Source: Bog-473 sp963741995
Lineage (GTDB): Bacteria; Actinomycetota; Acidimicrobiia; Acidimicrobiales; RAAP-2
DNA length: 64,000 bases
Assembly: GCA_963741995.1 (NCBI GenBank)
Contig: CAVUKI010000001.1
Span: 434,001-498,000 of the forward strand
Reading direction: 5' to 3'
In this document: in pieces, positions 1 through 7,942 of the stretch
How the letters are laid out: every line of letters begins with the position of its first letter
Position numbering within the stretch: position 1 is the first letter of the stretch
The notes under the pieces: model-generated
Databases searched by the model: none
Seen by the model: only the letters and a program-made list of their open reading frames with translations
Told to the model about the DNA's origin: nothing
Made by a program: the position numbers and the translations under genes

Positions 1-1
1 G

Positions 2-778
2 TCGCAGTACGTGCCGGGCTATCCGCGCCGGCCCATTCGCCTCACGATCGCCGGTGTCGCCACCATGCCTGCCATCGGGATCGCCGAAGGGCTGCACACC
101 TCCATGGGTGTCGGCGCCCTGGTGCCCACGGACGCGGGGCCGGTGACGGAGAGCCTGGGCCCACAGGGCTACGCCCCGTCGTGCGACGGGCCCAACATGG
201 TCCTGCTGCGGGTCCGCGGCGGCCTGAGTGCCCCGCAGGGCCAGGCCGCCGCGCAGCGACTGACCGTGGCGGCGAACCAGGTGCTGGCCCGACAGCAACC
301 GGGCTCGGTCTGCGGCGGCAACGTGGCCACCGTTCTCTCGGTGCAACGCCCCGCCCAGATCGTCAACTACCGCTCCATGGGCACGACGCCGGCCCTGCTC
401 GCGGGCGCCCTCGCGCTCGCTGCCCTGGTCGCCCTGGGACTCGCCCTCGTGGCTTCGGTGCGACGGTGCCGCCGCGATCTTGCGCTCCTCAGGGTGCTCG
501 GGTTCACGCAGCGCCAGCTGGGCGCGACCGTGGCCTGGAACGCGTCGATCGCCGCCGCGGTCGGGGTCGTTGTCGGCATCCCGCTCGGTATCGCCCTGGG
601 GCGCTGGTTGTGGACACTGTTCGCCGAGCAGATCGGAGCAGTGCCGGCCCCGACGGTGCCGGTGTGGTCGGTGTTGCTCGCCGCGGTCGCCGCCTTCGCA
701 CTGGCGAACGCGGCGGCAGTGCTGCCCGGTCGCCACGCCGCGCGGACCGCAGCGGCGCTCGTCCTGCACGACGAGTAG
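2..778 (+). CDS. ABC transporter permease, FtsX/MacB family (C-terminal part, 5' end outside window)
   Basis: The frame is open from the window edge, so this is the C-terminal end of a longer membrane protein. About 258 residues are visible. A non-membrane stretch containing two Cys residues (likely the extracytoplasmic part) is followed by three hydrophobic helices, roughly residues 125-150, 178-205 and 215-240. Between the first two sits RRDLALLRVLGFTQRQL, the coupling-loop signature of FtsX/MacB-type permeases. Family knowledge: such permeases pair with a LolD/MacB-like ATPase and act in lipoprotein, peptide or drug export, or in cell-wall hydrolase control; the substrate cannot be read here. 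The ATPase partner would be expected upstream. The gene converges on the SDR gene, with 19 bp between the stop codons if that gene's frameshift is corrected. Confidence 0.8.
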   Translation, partial: SQYVPGYPRRPIRLTIAGVATMPAIGIAEGLHTSMGVGALVPTDAGPVTESLGPQGYAPSCDGPNMVLLRVRGGLSAPQGQAAAQRLTVAANQVLARQQPGSVCGGNVATVLSVQRPAQIVNYRSMGTTPALLAGALALAALVALGLALVASVRRCRRDLALLRVLGFTQRQLGATVAWNASIAAAVGVVVGIPLGIALGRWLWTLFAEQIGAVPAPTVPVWSVLLAAVAAFALANAAAVLPGRHAARTAAALVLHDE

Positions 779-797
779 CCGTCCGACGTCCCTTGTC

Positions 798-1632
798 TCA
801 GGCGATCATCGTCGGGCTCGGCGCCCGCCCCTGCACAATGTCGTCGAAGCGCGTCGTGACGCGCGCTGTCGAGCTCGGGATGGGTGAGGATGTAGAAGGT
901 GTTGCTGCGGACGGCGTCGATGACGCGGTCCGCCACCGCGGTCGGCGCGATGCCGCCGTCGACCAGGTTCTGCACCACGCCCTGCACCTCCGCCGCCCCC
1001 GTGACGTTGCGGTCGGGGGCCCAGTCCGGCCGGTTCCGGTCCGACTCCGCGATGCGCGTCTGCACGAAGCCCGGACAGAGCACGGACACGCCCACGGGCG
1101 CGCCCACGGTCTGCAGGTCCTTGCACAGCGTCTCCGAGATGGCCACCACGGCCTGCTTGGTGGCGTTGTAGGGGCCGAGGAACGGGGCGACGATGAGGCC
1201 GGCGATGGAGGCGGTGTTCACAATGTGCCCCTCGCCCTGCTCGATCAGGAGCGGCGTGAAGGTGGCCACGCCGTGGATGACGCCCCACAGGTTGACGCCC
1301 AGGATCCAGCGCCAGTCCTCCTCGGTGACCTCCCAGATGGGCCCGCCCAGCCCGATGCCCGCGTTGTTGTGGACGAGGTGCACCGCGCCGAAGCGGTCGA
1401 GAGCGGCGTCGCGCAGCGCCTCTACCGCTGCTCGGTCGGACACGTCGCCGACCAGGCCGATGGCCTCGGCCCCCGAACTGGTCAGGTCGTCCACCGCCTG
1501 CTCCAGCGGCCCCTCCTCGATGTCACCCAGGACGATCTGCATGCCCGCGGCGGCGGCCCGGTCGGCCACCGCCCGCCCGATGCCGCTGGCGCCGCCCGTG
1601 ATCACCGCCACCTTTCCCTGCAGGTCCTCCAT
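798..1632 (-). CDS. SDR family NAD(P)-dependent oxidoreductase, reading frame broken near the C-terminus
   Basis: Classical short-chain dehydrogenase. The cofactor motif TGGASGIG is at residues 12-19, NNAG at 89-92, a Ser near 142 and the catalytic YNATK at 155-159. The C-terminal FYILTHPE is typical of the roughly 280-residue SDRs common in Actinobacteria. Read straight through, the frame continues to position 367 and gives a 421-residue protein whose tail is antisense to the permease gene. Dropping one base around 858-868 restores RFDDIVQGRAP and a stop at 798, a normal family C-terminus just short of the convergent gene's stop. I therefore infer a one-base insertion, by error or mutation. 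Substrate unknown. It lies downstream of TauD-like, CadD-like and an 83-residue protein gene on the same strand. Confidence 0.85.
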
Positions 1633-1739
1633 CAGGCCCTCCCCGTGCTCGTTGCGGCTCTCGCCGTGCCGACGCAGTCAACCACGGCCCCGCGGGCGCG
1701 GCCAGTGCCGGGACGCCCGCCGGCAGCGCGGCGTCGCGC

Positions 1740-1991
1740 TCAGACCGGTGCGGTCGAGCGGTGCCGGCGCAAATGGTCGGCCCCGGCGGGTGAGACCGCA
1801 ATCAGCTGGCCCCGGCCGGGCACGTGGTCGCGGACGATGAAGCCCCGGTCGTTGGCGTCCTCCCAGACGGGCAGCAAGGGGCACGATGTCCGCCACACCT
1901 CCATGACCTCGTCATAGGGACGCGGCGTGGGGCCGACCCACTCGAGGAGATCGAGGATCAGGGCGTCGACGGCGTCGGGCACGGCACCCAT
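1740..1991 (-). CDS. Small conserved-looking protein of unknown function (83 aa)
   Basis: An 83-residue protein with no signal peptide or membrane segment. Its middle, with PYDEVMEVWRTSCP and LPVWEDANDRGFI, followed by a C-terminal GRGQLIAVSPAG, has the look of a compact winged-helix-like fold. From memory similar short proteins occur in Actinobacteria and are annotated only as hypothetical; I cannot confirm this here. The start is ATG. The gene sits 12 bp downstream of the CadD-like gene and about 107 bp upstream of the SDR gene, all on the minus strand, so co-transcription is likely. No function is assigned. Confidence 0.6.
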   Translation of the reverse strand: MGAVPDAVDALILDLLEWVGPTPRPYDEVMEVWRTSCPLLPVWEDANDRGFIVRDHVPGRGQLIAVSPAGADHLRRHRSTAPV

Positions 1992-2003
1992 TGTCGCGCC
2001 GGT

Positions 2004-2645
2004 TCACAGCAGTGAGAAGGTCCCGGCCTGCACCATGACCAGCACGCCGATGCAACACAGCAGGAGCGGGACCGCCAGGTGCCCGAGGCGCAGCATCACG
2101 GACCGCGCTCTGGGGTGGCGGCCCCCGGCCAGGACGAGCCAGGTGACCAGCACCTCACCGACGACGAAGACCGCCAGCATGGCCCCGACGTTGGTCGCGC
2201 CACCGACGCGGAAGAGCGGGATGTAGGCGGCGAGATTGTCACCCCCGGCGGAGATGGTGACCAGCGCCGCCGCCGTCAGGCTGCGACCGACCGCCCGCTC
2301 CTCCGGTCTCAGCGGACGGCGTTTCCGCGGGCGCTCCGTCTCCTCCTCGGCCTGCCCGCCGCGGCGGGAGCGTGCCAGTCCCACCAGTCCCCGCAGGCCG
2401 AGGGCCAGTGGCACCAGCCCGAGGAGGCCGACCACGGCCGCCGAGAACTCGAAGAGCACCGCCGCCGCTGCGGCGGCCACCGCGACCAGGATGGCGAACC
2501 CGATCACTTGGCCCGCGGCAATCCGGTGCGCCCGCTCGAGTGGCGCGCCGGCCACCAGGGCCATGGTCACCACGCAGTTGTCGACGTTGGTCGCGACGAA
2601 GGCCGCCGCGGCGACGCCGAGGTCGGCCCCCAGGCCGGCCGCCAA
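2004..2645 (-). CDS. CadD-like cadmium resistance / heavy-metal transporter family membrane protein
   Basis: About 213 residues with six hydrophobic segments. The N-terminal helix carries FVATNVDNCVV and a later one VTISAGGDNLAAYIPLF; paired acidic-Asn membrane motifs of this kind are typical of the CadD / cadmium-resistance transporter group related to LysE. A basic cytoplasmic loop with RPRKRRPLRPEER lies between the halves. Family members are proposed to export or sequester Cd or other divalent ions, but substrate cannot be inferred. There is no ATG; TTG at 2645 gives a sensible start 8 bp after the TauD-like stop, and CTG at 2657 would overlap that stop. Coupling to the upstream TauD-like gene is likely. 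Confidence 0.7.
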   Translation of the reverse strand: MAAGLGADLGVAAAAFVATNVDNCVVTMALVAGAPLERAHRIAAGQVIGFAILVAVAAAAAAVLFEFSAAVVGLLGLVPLALGLRGLVGLARSRRGGQAEEETERPRKRRPLRPEERAVGRSLTAAALVTISAGGDNLAAYIPLFRVGGATNVGAMLAVFVVGEVLVTWLVLAGGRHPRARSVMLRLGHLAVPLLLCCIGVLVMVQAGTFSLL

Positions 2646-2653
2646 TGTGGCCG

Positions 2654-3511
2654 TCAGCTCCCGGGCAATGGCATCGCCGGGCCGAAGGGCTTGTCGCCCC
2701 GCAGGGTCACCCGGTGTGCGTAGCGCGCCGCGTTCCCGTAGTCGTCCAGCGCGTAGTGCAACGTGGCTCGGTTGTCCCAGAAGGCGACCGAGCCGGCGCG
2801 CCAGCGGAAGCGGCAGGTGTACTCGGGCTTGACGCAGTGCTGGTAGAGCATCTCGAGGACGGCGTTGCTCTCGTTGTCCGACAGCCCGAAGATGGTGCGG
2901 GTGAACTGCCGGTTCACGAAGAGTCCGTTGCGTCCCGTTTCGGGGTGCGTGCGCACAACGGGATGCAGGGCCGGCAGCAACTTGTCGCGCCATGTGCCGT
3001 CCCACTCGTAGCCGCCGCGCTCGGCGACGTCCGCGGCGAACCAGGGGTCGTGGTGGATGGCGATCAACTGATCGCACATGGTGCGCACCGGTGCGGCGAG
3101 CCCGTCGTAGGCGTCCTGCAGGCTGGCCCACATGGTGTCGCCGCCGACCTCGGGCGCCTCGAGCATGGAGAGGATGGACCCCATGGCCGGTGTCTCCAGG
3201 AAGGTGACGTCGGTGTGCCACCAGCTCGCCCGGTCCACCTTGCCGTCGATGGCGAGCACCTCGGGGTTCTCGTCGATGGAGGGCAGCACGGGGTGGGCCT
3301 CGGTCACGATCCCGAACTGGCGGGCGAAGGCGGCTTGCTGGTCGGCCGTCATGGACTGGTCGCGGAAGAAGATCACGTGATGGGTGTTGAGGGCACCCCG
3401 GATGGCGGCGACCACCTCGGGCGCCAGCGGGCGCGCGATGTCCACGCCGGAGATCTCCGCGCCGATGGTGGGGGAGAGCGGGTGGATGCCGACGGAGGTG
3501 GCGAGGGTCAC
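2654..3511 (-). CDS. TauD/TfdA family Fe(II)/2-oxoglutarate-dependent dioxygenase
   Basis: A 285-residue non-haem iron dioxygenase. The HxD facial-triad motif is WWHTDVTF (His99, Asp101), the distal His lies in RYAHRVTLR (about His266), and the Arg five residues later is in the usual place for binding the 2-oxoglutarate carboxylate. The N-terminus, VTLATSVGIHPLSPTIGAEI, is typical of the family, which favours GTG at 3511 over longer starts. Members hydroxylate taurine, alkylsulfonates, 2,4-D and many other substrates; nothing here fixes which. It heads a minus-strand series with the CadD-like gene, the 83-residue protein and the SDR, and is divergent from an alpha/beta hydrolase gene with 114 bp between them. 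Confidence 0.9.
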   Translation of the reverse strand: MTLATSVGIHPLSPTIGAEISGVDIARPLAPEVVAAIRGALNTHHVIFFRDQSMTADQQAAFARQFGIVTEAHPVLPSIDENPEVLAIDGKVDRASWWHTDVTFLETPAMGSILSMLEAPEVGGDTMWASLQDAYDGLAAPVRTMCDQLIAIHHDPWFAADVAERGGYEWDGTWRDKLLPALHPVVRTHPETGRNGLFVNRQFTRTIFGLSDNESNAVLEMLYQHCVKPEYTCRFRWRAGSVAFWDNRATLHYALDDYGNAARYAHRVTLRGDKPFGPAMPLPGS

Positions 3512-3625
3512 CGCACGATTCTGCCCGAATCGGATCGGCGGCGTCGACGGGGGTGCCGGTCCGGATGGCTCCTCCCGCATACATTGGCCCCGCACCGCCA
3601 CACGAACACCGGAAAGGGCCGTTTC

Positions 3626-4678
3626 ATGAGCGAAGACACCGGGGGTCTCCTCCTGACCCCTCCGGCCCGCAACTACTCCTCCTGGTACCAGTGGATGACC
3701 CGCCTGGCCGCCACGACCCACGAGGACCCGCTGCCCGAGTCGGACCCCGGGGCCATTCCGGCCTGGGTGGAGCGTCGCCGGTCCCGCCTGGCCGAGCTGC
3801 TGGGGCCGGAGCCCGGGCCCGTCCCGCTCAACCTGGAGACCCTCGAATCGGAGGCCTGTGACGGCTACCGGCGGGACAAGATCGTCTTCGACACCGAGGA
3901 CACCATGTCGGTTCCCGCCTACCTGCTCGTCCCCGACAGCCGGGAGGGCCAGCCTCCCGGGCCGGCCGTCCTGGCCAGTCACGGTCACGGGCCGGGCAAG
4001 ACACAGGTCGTCGGGCTGGAGCACACCGACATGCCCAACGCGGACTACGGGCTCCAACTGGTCCGCCGCGGCTACGTCGTGCTGGCGCCCGACCTGCGCT
4101 GCTTCGGCGAGCGGCTGGACTGGAACCCCGAGGACCACTACGCCTGCGACACGAACCTCGTCCACGCCGCCATGGCCGGCTGGAACCCGCTGGCGCAGAA
4201 CGTGTGGGACCTGCGGCGCTCCCTCGATGTCTTGGAGCAGCACCCGCTGGTCGATCCGGCGCGCCTGGGCATGGTCGGCATCTCCTACGGCGGCACGGTC
4301 ACGCTCTTCACGGCGGCCGTCGACACCCGCGTGGCAGCGTCGGTGGTGAGCGGCTACTTCTCCTCGTGGGCCGAGAGCCACAAGATGCCGTGGAACATGT
4401 GCGGCTCGCAGATCATGTTCGGCATGCTGGGGCGCCTCGAGCACGAGGATCTCGGTGCGCTCGTCGCGCCCCGGCCTCTGCTCGTCGAGTCCGGCACCGA
4501 GGACCTGCTGTTCCCGTTTGCCACGGCGGCGGAGTCGGTACGCCGGACGCGTCTCGTCTACGAGCAGTTGGGCGCGGGTGACCGGTTGGTGCACGACATC
4601 TTCGAGGGCGGGCACCAGTGGCACGGCACGGAGGCCCTGCCCTTCCTCGACCACTGGCTCGGCCTGTCAGGGAACTGA
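3626..4678 (+). CDS. Alpha/beta hydrolase of the acetyl-xylan-esterase / dienelactone-hydrolase type
   Basis: A 350-residue cytosolic hydrolase without signal peptide. The nucleophile elbow is GISYGG (Ser220); a likely acid is in ESGTEDLLFP (Asp293) and the His in EGGHQWHG (His330). An oxyanion region is seen in ASHGHGPG (118-124). These features and the N-terminal helical lid fit the large hydrolases annotated as dienelactone hydrolase or acetyl xylan esterase-like. ATG at 3626 is preceded by GGAAAGGG, a good ribosome-binding site. The frame stays open far upstream, but that stretch is antisense to the TauD-like gene and is not coding. Substrate unknown. Confidence 0.87.
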   Translation: MSEDTGGLLLTPPARNYSSWYQWMTRLAATTHEDPLPESDPGAIPAWVERRRSRLAELLGPEPGPVPLNLETLESEACDGYRRDKIVFDTEDTMSVPAYLLVPDSREGQPPGPAVLASHGHGPGKTQVVGLEHTDMPNADYGLQLVRRGYVVLAPDLRCFGERLDWNPEDHYACDTNLVHAAMAGWNPLAQNVWDLRRSLDVLEQHPLVDPARLGMVGISYGGTVTLFTAAVDTRVAASVVSGYFSSWAESHKMPWNMCGSQIMFGMLGRLEHEDLGALVAPRPLLVESGTEDLLFPFATAAESVRRTRLVYEQLGAGDRLVHDIFEGGHQWHGTEALPFLDHWLGLSGN

Positions 4679-4701
4679 GGGCTGCGAGGCCCGGAGCATT
4701 C

Positions 4702-5424
4702 CTACAAGAAAGCTCGCAGAACGTTGGCGAACGCGGCGGCCAGCACGACGGTTCCGTGGAGATCTCTTTCCGTCGGGACGGAGACGGGGTGGGCCGTGGG
4801 CACGTTCATGAGGGACAGGACGGCGGACACCGGTGTGCCCGGTCCGAGATAGATGTGCGAGGCGACCTGCTCGAGCAGCGAGGTCGTGCCGGTCGGGTCC
4901 GAGATCATGGAGGTCATCGAAAGCTTCCCCGTGGCGAGCTCGCCCAGGTCGGAGTGCGGGTTCACCAGGTGCAGATCGACGCCGACGTAATGGCTCACGG
5001 GGATGCCCAGATGATCGAGCCCGGCGATGATGGTGGAGGGTGCGTGCAGGCTGAGTGTCCCGAGCGGGACGGTGCTTCCGTCCGCCAGCGGGAGGCCCAG
5101 CGCCTTCGGGATCTGCAGGACGTTGGTGTGCCCGCCGGCATTGTGGAAGACGAAGACCTGTTCGCTGTGGTCGGGGCCCTTGACGATGGCGAGGAGGTCG
5201 TTCTTGCCCCGGGCGAGCAGCGAGGCGGACACGCCGACGTGGTGCACGGCGTGATCGATGCGATAGAGGCTGAGGCCGATCCACGAGGCCGCAACGAGAA
5301 TCAGCGCGACGAGAGCGGCCCCGGATGCGATGAGGATGCGTTTCAGTCTTGCGCGGCGGCTCCGGCGAGGCCCGGGTGCCTGGGGGATCAGACCCAGTTC
5401 ACCCGTGGCAACAGCAATCGTCAC
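4702..5424 (-). CDS. LytR-CpsA-Psr (LCP)-like membrane-anchored protein, degenerate
   Basis: A 240-residue protein with a basic N-terminus (RRSRRARLKR), one transmembrane helix at about residues 30-50 and an extracytoplasmic domain. That domain has LCP-like features: KNDLLAIVKGPD where LCP proteins have a RxDTxMLV strand, then LGIPVSHYVGVDL, which closely matches the HYVEVDF strand. LCP enzymes transfer glycopolymers to peptidoglycan from polyprenyl-phosphate carriers. Here the conserved RDT motif and the C-terminal Arg-rich catalytic segment are not visible, and the protein is short, so it may be a non-catalytic relative. It converges on the hydrolase gene with a 23-bp gap. The assignment rests on pattern recognition only. 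Confidence 0.6.
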   Translation of the reverse strand: MTIAVATGELGLIPQAPGPRRSRRARLKRILIASGAALVALILVAASWIGLSLYRIDHAVHHVGVSASLLARGKNDLLAIVKGPDHSEQVFVFHNAGGHTNVLQIPKALGLPLADGSTVPLGTLSLHAPSTIIAGLDHLGIPVSHYVGVDLHLVNPHSDLGELATGKLSMTSMISDPTGTTSLLEQVASHIYLGPGTPVSAVLSLMNVPTAHPVSVPTERDLHGTVVLAAAFANVLRAFL

Positions 5425-5611
5425 GCGCTCCTCCTCCGGTGCCCTCGGCCCCCGCCCGGCACCCCCGTTCTCCGTGTCCGAAACCTACGAAGTGGCCATT
5501 GCCCCGCCGTTGCCCGACGGGTTCGATGTGGTTGCCGTGACCTCATCGATGCGGCGTCTGCGATGCTTGTGCCCCGGGGGAGGAACTCCTCGGCGACCGG
5601 GAGGTGCGCGC

Positions 5612-6148
5612 GTGCCCATCGTGCCCGACGACAAGGACTGGACGTGGGTGCTGGAGCGGCCGTGCCCCGAATGCGGGTTCGACGCGAAGGCCGTGCCGCC
5701 CGAGTCCGTGGCGCCGCTGTTGCGGGCGAATGCGGCAGCCTGGCGGCGCGTGCTGCAGCAACCGGACGACGTCGTGCGACTGCGCCCGGCCGACGACCGC
5801 TGGGCGCCGCTGGAGTACGCCTGTCACGTGCGCGACGTCTTCACTCTGTACCACCAGCGGCTCGAGCTCATGCTGGGCGAGGACGACCCGCTCTACCCGA
5901 ACTGGGACCAGGACGTCACGGCGGTCGAGGAGGGCTACGGCGAGCAGAATCCGGCCGTCGTCTCGGTGCAGCTGGGCGAGGCCGCGGCGGGTCTGACCGA
6001 TGCCTTCGACGGTGTGCGGGGCGAACAGTGGCTCCGGACGGGCCGGCGCAGCGACGGCGCCCGCTTCAGCATCGCGGGGTTCGGCCGCTACTTGCTCCAC
6101 GACCCAGTCCATCACCTTTACGACGTCACCGGGGATCGGGGATCCTGA
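5612..6148 (+). CDS. DinB-like four-helix-bundle protein
   Basis: A 178-residue protein that opens with a short Cys-containing segment, WTWVLERPCPECGFD, followed by a helical DinB-type domain. Putative metal-binding His residues are at WAPLEYACHVRDV and DPVHHLYDV, positions characteristic of DinB-superfamily proteins. The superfamily includes bacillithiol and mycothiol S-transferases and many proteins of unknown activity. The PCPECGFD opening is typical of an actinobacterial subgroup often labelled methyltransferase type 12, a misleading name. GTG at 5612 behind GGGAGGTG is the best start; further upstream the frame is open but not protein-like. It converges on the NagB-like gene; a short inverted repeat (GACCC/GGGTC) lies between the two stops. 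Confidence 0.8.
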   Translation: MPIVPDDKDWTWVLERPCPECGFDAKAVPPESVAPLLRANAAAWRRVLQQPDDVVRLRPADDRWAPLEYACHVRDVFTLYHQRLELMLGEDDPLYPNWDQDVTAVEEGYGEQNPAVVSVQLGEAAAGLTDAFDGVRGEQWLRTGRRSDGARFSIAGFGRYLLHDPVHHLYDVTGDRGS

Positions 6149-6169
6149 GACCCCGCACGACGGGTCCCT

Positions 6170-6952
6170 TCAAGTGGGGAGCAGCCGGGCGGAGTCGGGC
6201 TCGAGATACACGGTGGCCTGGGAGATCATGCGCAACGCCGACGCGGGACAGGCCGTGGTGATCGGTCCGGTCAGAGCGGCCGCCACCGGTTCCGCCTTGC
6301 GCGCCTCGGGGACGACGGCGAGCACACGGCCGGCCCGCAGGAGGGCCGGGATCGTCACGGTGATGGCGCGGGTCGGGACGTCGTCCAGGCCAGGGAAGTG
6401 ACCCTCGTTGACCTGCTGCAACCGACAGGCCGCCTCGAGCTCGACCACTTTGACGTCCCGTGGGTCGGCGAAGTCGGCGACCGGCGGGTCGTTGAAGGCC
6501 AGGTGCCCGTTCTCGCCGATCCCGAGACAGCAGAGGTCGAGCGGAAAGCGCTGCAGGAGATCGGAGTAACGGCGGCATTCGGTCTCGGCGTCACCGAGGC
6601 CCTCCACGTAGTAGGCGGCCTTCGGGCGGGCCGGTTCGACAATGCGTTCCCGGATCCATCGTTGGAAGCCGGCCGGGTGATCCGGTCCCACCCCGACGTA
6701 CTCGTCCATGTGGAAGACCACGGTGTGAGCCCAGGGCACCCCCTCTGTCTCGTGCACCAGCATCTGGACGAAGGCCAGCTGGGAGTTGCCGGTGGCGAAC
6801 ATCACGTGCGCCGTGCCACGGGCGGCCACGGCCGCCTGCATCACGGCGAGCGCGTCGTCGGCCGCGGCCCGGGCCATGGCGGTCGCGTCGCGGTGGACCT
6901 CCACCGTGGCGCCGTCAATGGTCCGGGTTCCCGTTTGCACGGCGTTCAGCAT
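6170..6952 (-). CDS. Glucosamine-6-phosphate deaminase / 6-phosphogluconolactonase family protein (NagB-like)
   Basis: A 260-residue sugar-phosphate isomerase of the NagB/RpiA fold. MDEYVG at 82-87 holds the catalytic Asp, and GIGENGHLAFNDPP at 144-157 contains the general-base His150 with the phosphate-contacting loop; ATGNSQLA near residue 53 corresponds to the substrate phosphate loop. NagB converts glucosamine-6-phosphate to fructose-6-phosphate and ammonia in amino-sugar catabolism. The length and motifs fit NagB better than lactonase. ATG at 6952 is only 30 bp from the divergent PLP-enzyme start, so the two promoters must overlap. No other amino-sugar genes are present in the window. 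Confidence 0.85.
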   Translation of the reverse strand: MLNAVQTGTRTIDGATVEVHRDATAMARAAADDALAVMQAAVAARGTAHVMFATGNSQLAFVQMLVHETEGVPWAHTVVFHMDEYVGVGPDHPAGFQRWIRERIVEPARPKAAYYVEGLGDAETECRRYSDLLQRFPLDLCCLGIGENGHLAFNDPPVADFADPRDVKVVELEAACRLQQVNEGHFPGLDDVPTRAITVTIPALLRAGRVLAVVPEARKAEPVAAALTGPITTACPASALRMISQATVYLEPDSARLLPT

Positions 6953-6982
6953 GCCAGGCGCTGCCTCGGCCAGACTGGACCG

Positions 6983-7942
6983 GTGCGCGACGTCGAGCTC
7001 CCCGGGCCGGCCCACTTGGAGGCGGCCTGGCAGGCGGTGCGCCGTTTCCTGGCCGTCACGCCCGTGGTGGGCGTTCCCCAGCTGGGCTCCTCCGTCTCGG
7101 TCAAGGTCGAGACCGTCCAGCCCACCGGGTCGTTCAAGGTGCGGGGAGGGCTGGCCGCGGTGTCCGCCACGCTGGAGCTGGACCCCGGCCGGGCGGTCGT
7201 GGCGTCGTCCGCCGGCAACCACGGCCTGGGCCTGGCCTACGCCGCGTCGAAGCTGGGTGCCACCGTCACCGTGGTCGTGCCCACGGGCGCCTCGGCGGCC
7301 AAGGTGTCGGCCCTCCAGCAATTCGACGTTCGCCTGGTGCTGCACGGCGAGGGCTACCGTGTGGCCGAGACGCATGCCCTCGAGCTGGCCGATCGCGAGG
7401 GGAGCCGCTACGTCTCGCCCTACAACGACGCCGATGTCATCGCCGGCCAGGCCACCCTGGCCCGGGAGCTGGTCGAGCAGGTGCCCAACCTCGGCACCGT
7501 GGTCGTGCCCTGTGGCGGCGGCGGGTTGTTGGCGGGCGTCACCCTCGGCCTCCAGGGGACGGGCGTGCGCGTGATCGGGGTCGAGTCCGAGGCCTCACCG
7601 TCCATGAGCACGGCGTTGGCCGCAGGGGCCATCGTCCCCATCGAGGTCGAGCCCACCGTGGCCGACGGGCTGGCGGGCAACCTCGAACCCGGCGCGGTGA
7701 CCGTCGGTGTCGCGCTGTCCCACGGCGTCGACGTCCTCACCGTCAGTGAGGCCGACATCCGTTCCGCCATGGTCTTCTCGGCCTCCAAGATGGGCCTCGT
7801 CCTCGAAGGCGCCGGAGCCGTCGGCGTCGCCGCGCTGCGGGCCGGCGTGGTGACCCCCGACGCCGACCAGAAGGAGACCGTCGTGCTGTTGACCGGGCGC
7901 AACGTGGCGCCGAAGTTGCTCTCGGAGGTGCTCCATTCCTGA
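6983..7942 (+). CDS. PLP-dependent threonine/serine dehydratase-like enzyme (fold type II)
   Basis: A 319-residue enzyme of the tryptophan-synthase-beta fold. QPTGSFKVRGG carries the Schiff-base lysine (Lys52), SSAGNHG at 75-81 is the carboxylate-binding Asn loop and CGGGGLLAG is the glycine-rich phosphate loop. This set fits the catabolic threonine dehydratase / serine racemase-like group; no C-terminal ACT domain is present, so allosteric isoleucine control is unlikely. GTG at 6983 gives a normal N-terminus; an open frame further upstream is antisense to the NagB-like gene. The stop overlaps the presumed start of the next hydrolase gene, suggesting translational coupling. Confidence 0.88.
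   Translation: MRDVELPGPAHLEAAWQAVRRFLAVTPVVGVPQLGSSVSVKVETVQPTGSFKVRGGLAAVSATLELDPGRAVVASSAGNHGLGLAYAASKLGATVTVVVPTGASAAKVSALQQFDVRLVLHGEGYRVAETHALELADREGSRYVSPYNDADVIAGQATLARELVEQVPNLGTVVVPCGGGGLLAGVTLGLQGTGVRVIGVESEASPSMSTALAAGAIVPIEVEPTVADGLAGNLEPGAVTVGVALSHGVDVLTVSEADIRSAMVFSASKMGLVLEGAGAVGVAALRAGVVTPDADQKETVVLLTGRNVAPKLLSEVLHS

Noticed and set aside
367..797. SDR C-terminal extension as a true domain antisense to the permease
   Set aside because: The tail is not family-like and the permease strand codes convincingly; a one-base insertion explains the missing stop.
2372..3625. N-terminal extension of the alpha/beta hydrolase
   Set aside because: The extension is antisense to the TauD-like and CadD-like genes; ATG 3626 has a ribosome-binding site and gives a normal hydrolase N-terminus.
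4618..6261. Long plus-strand open frame of about 547 codons
   Set aside because: It overlaps the LCP-like and DinB genes in other frames and translates to low-complexity Arg/Gly-rich sequence typical of GC-rich shadows.
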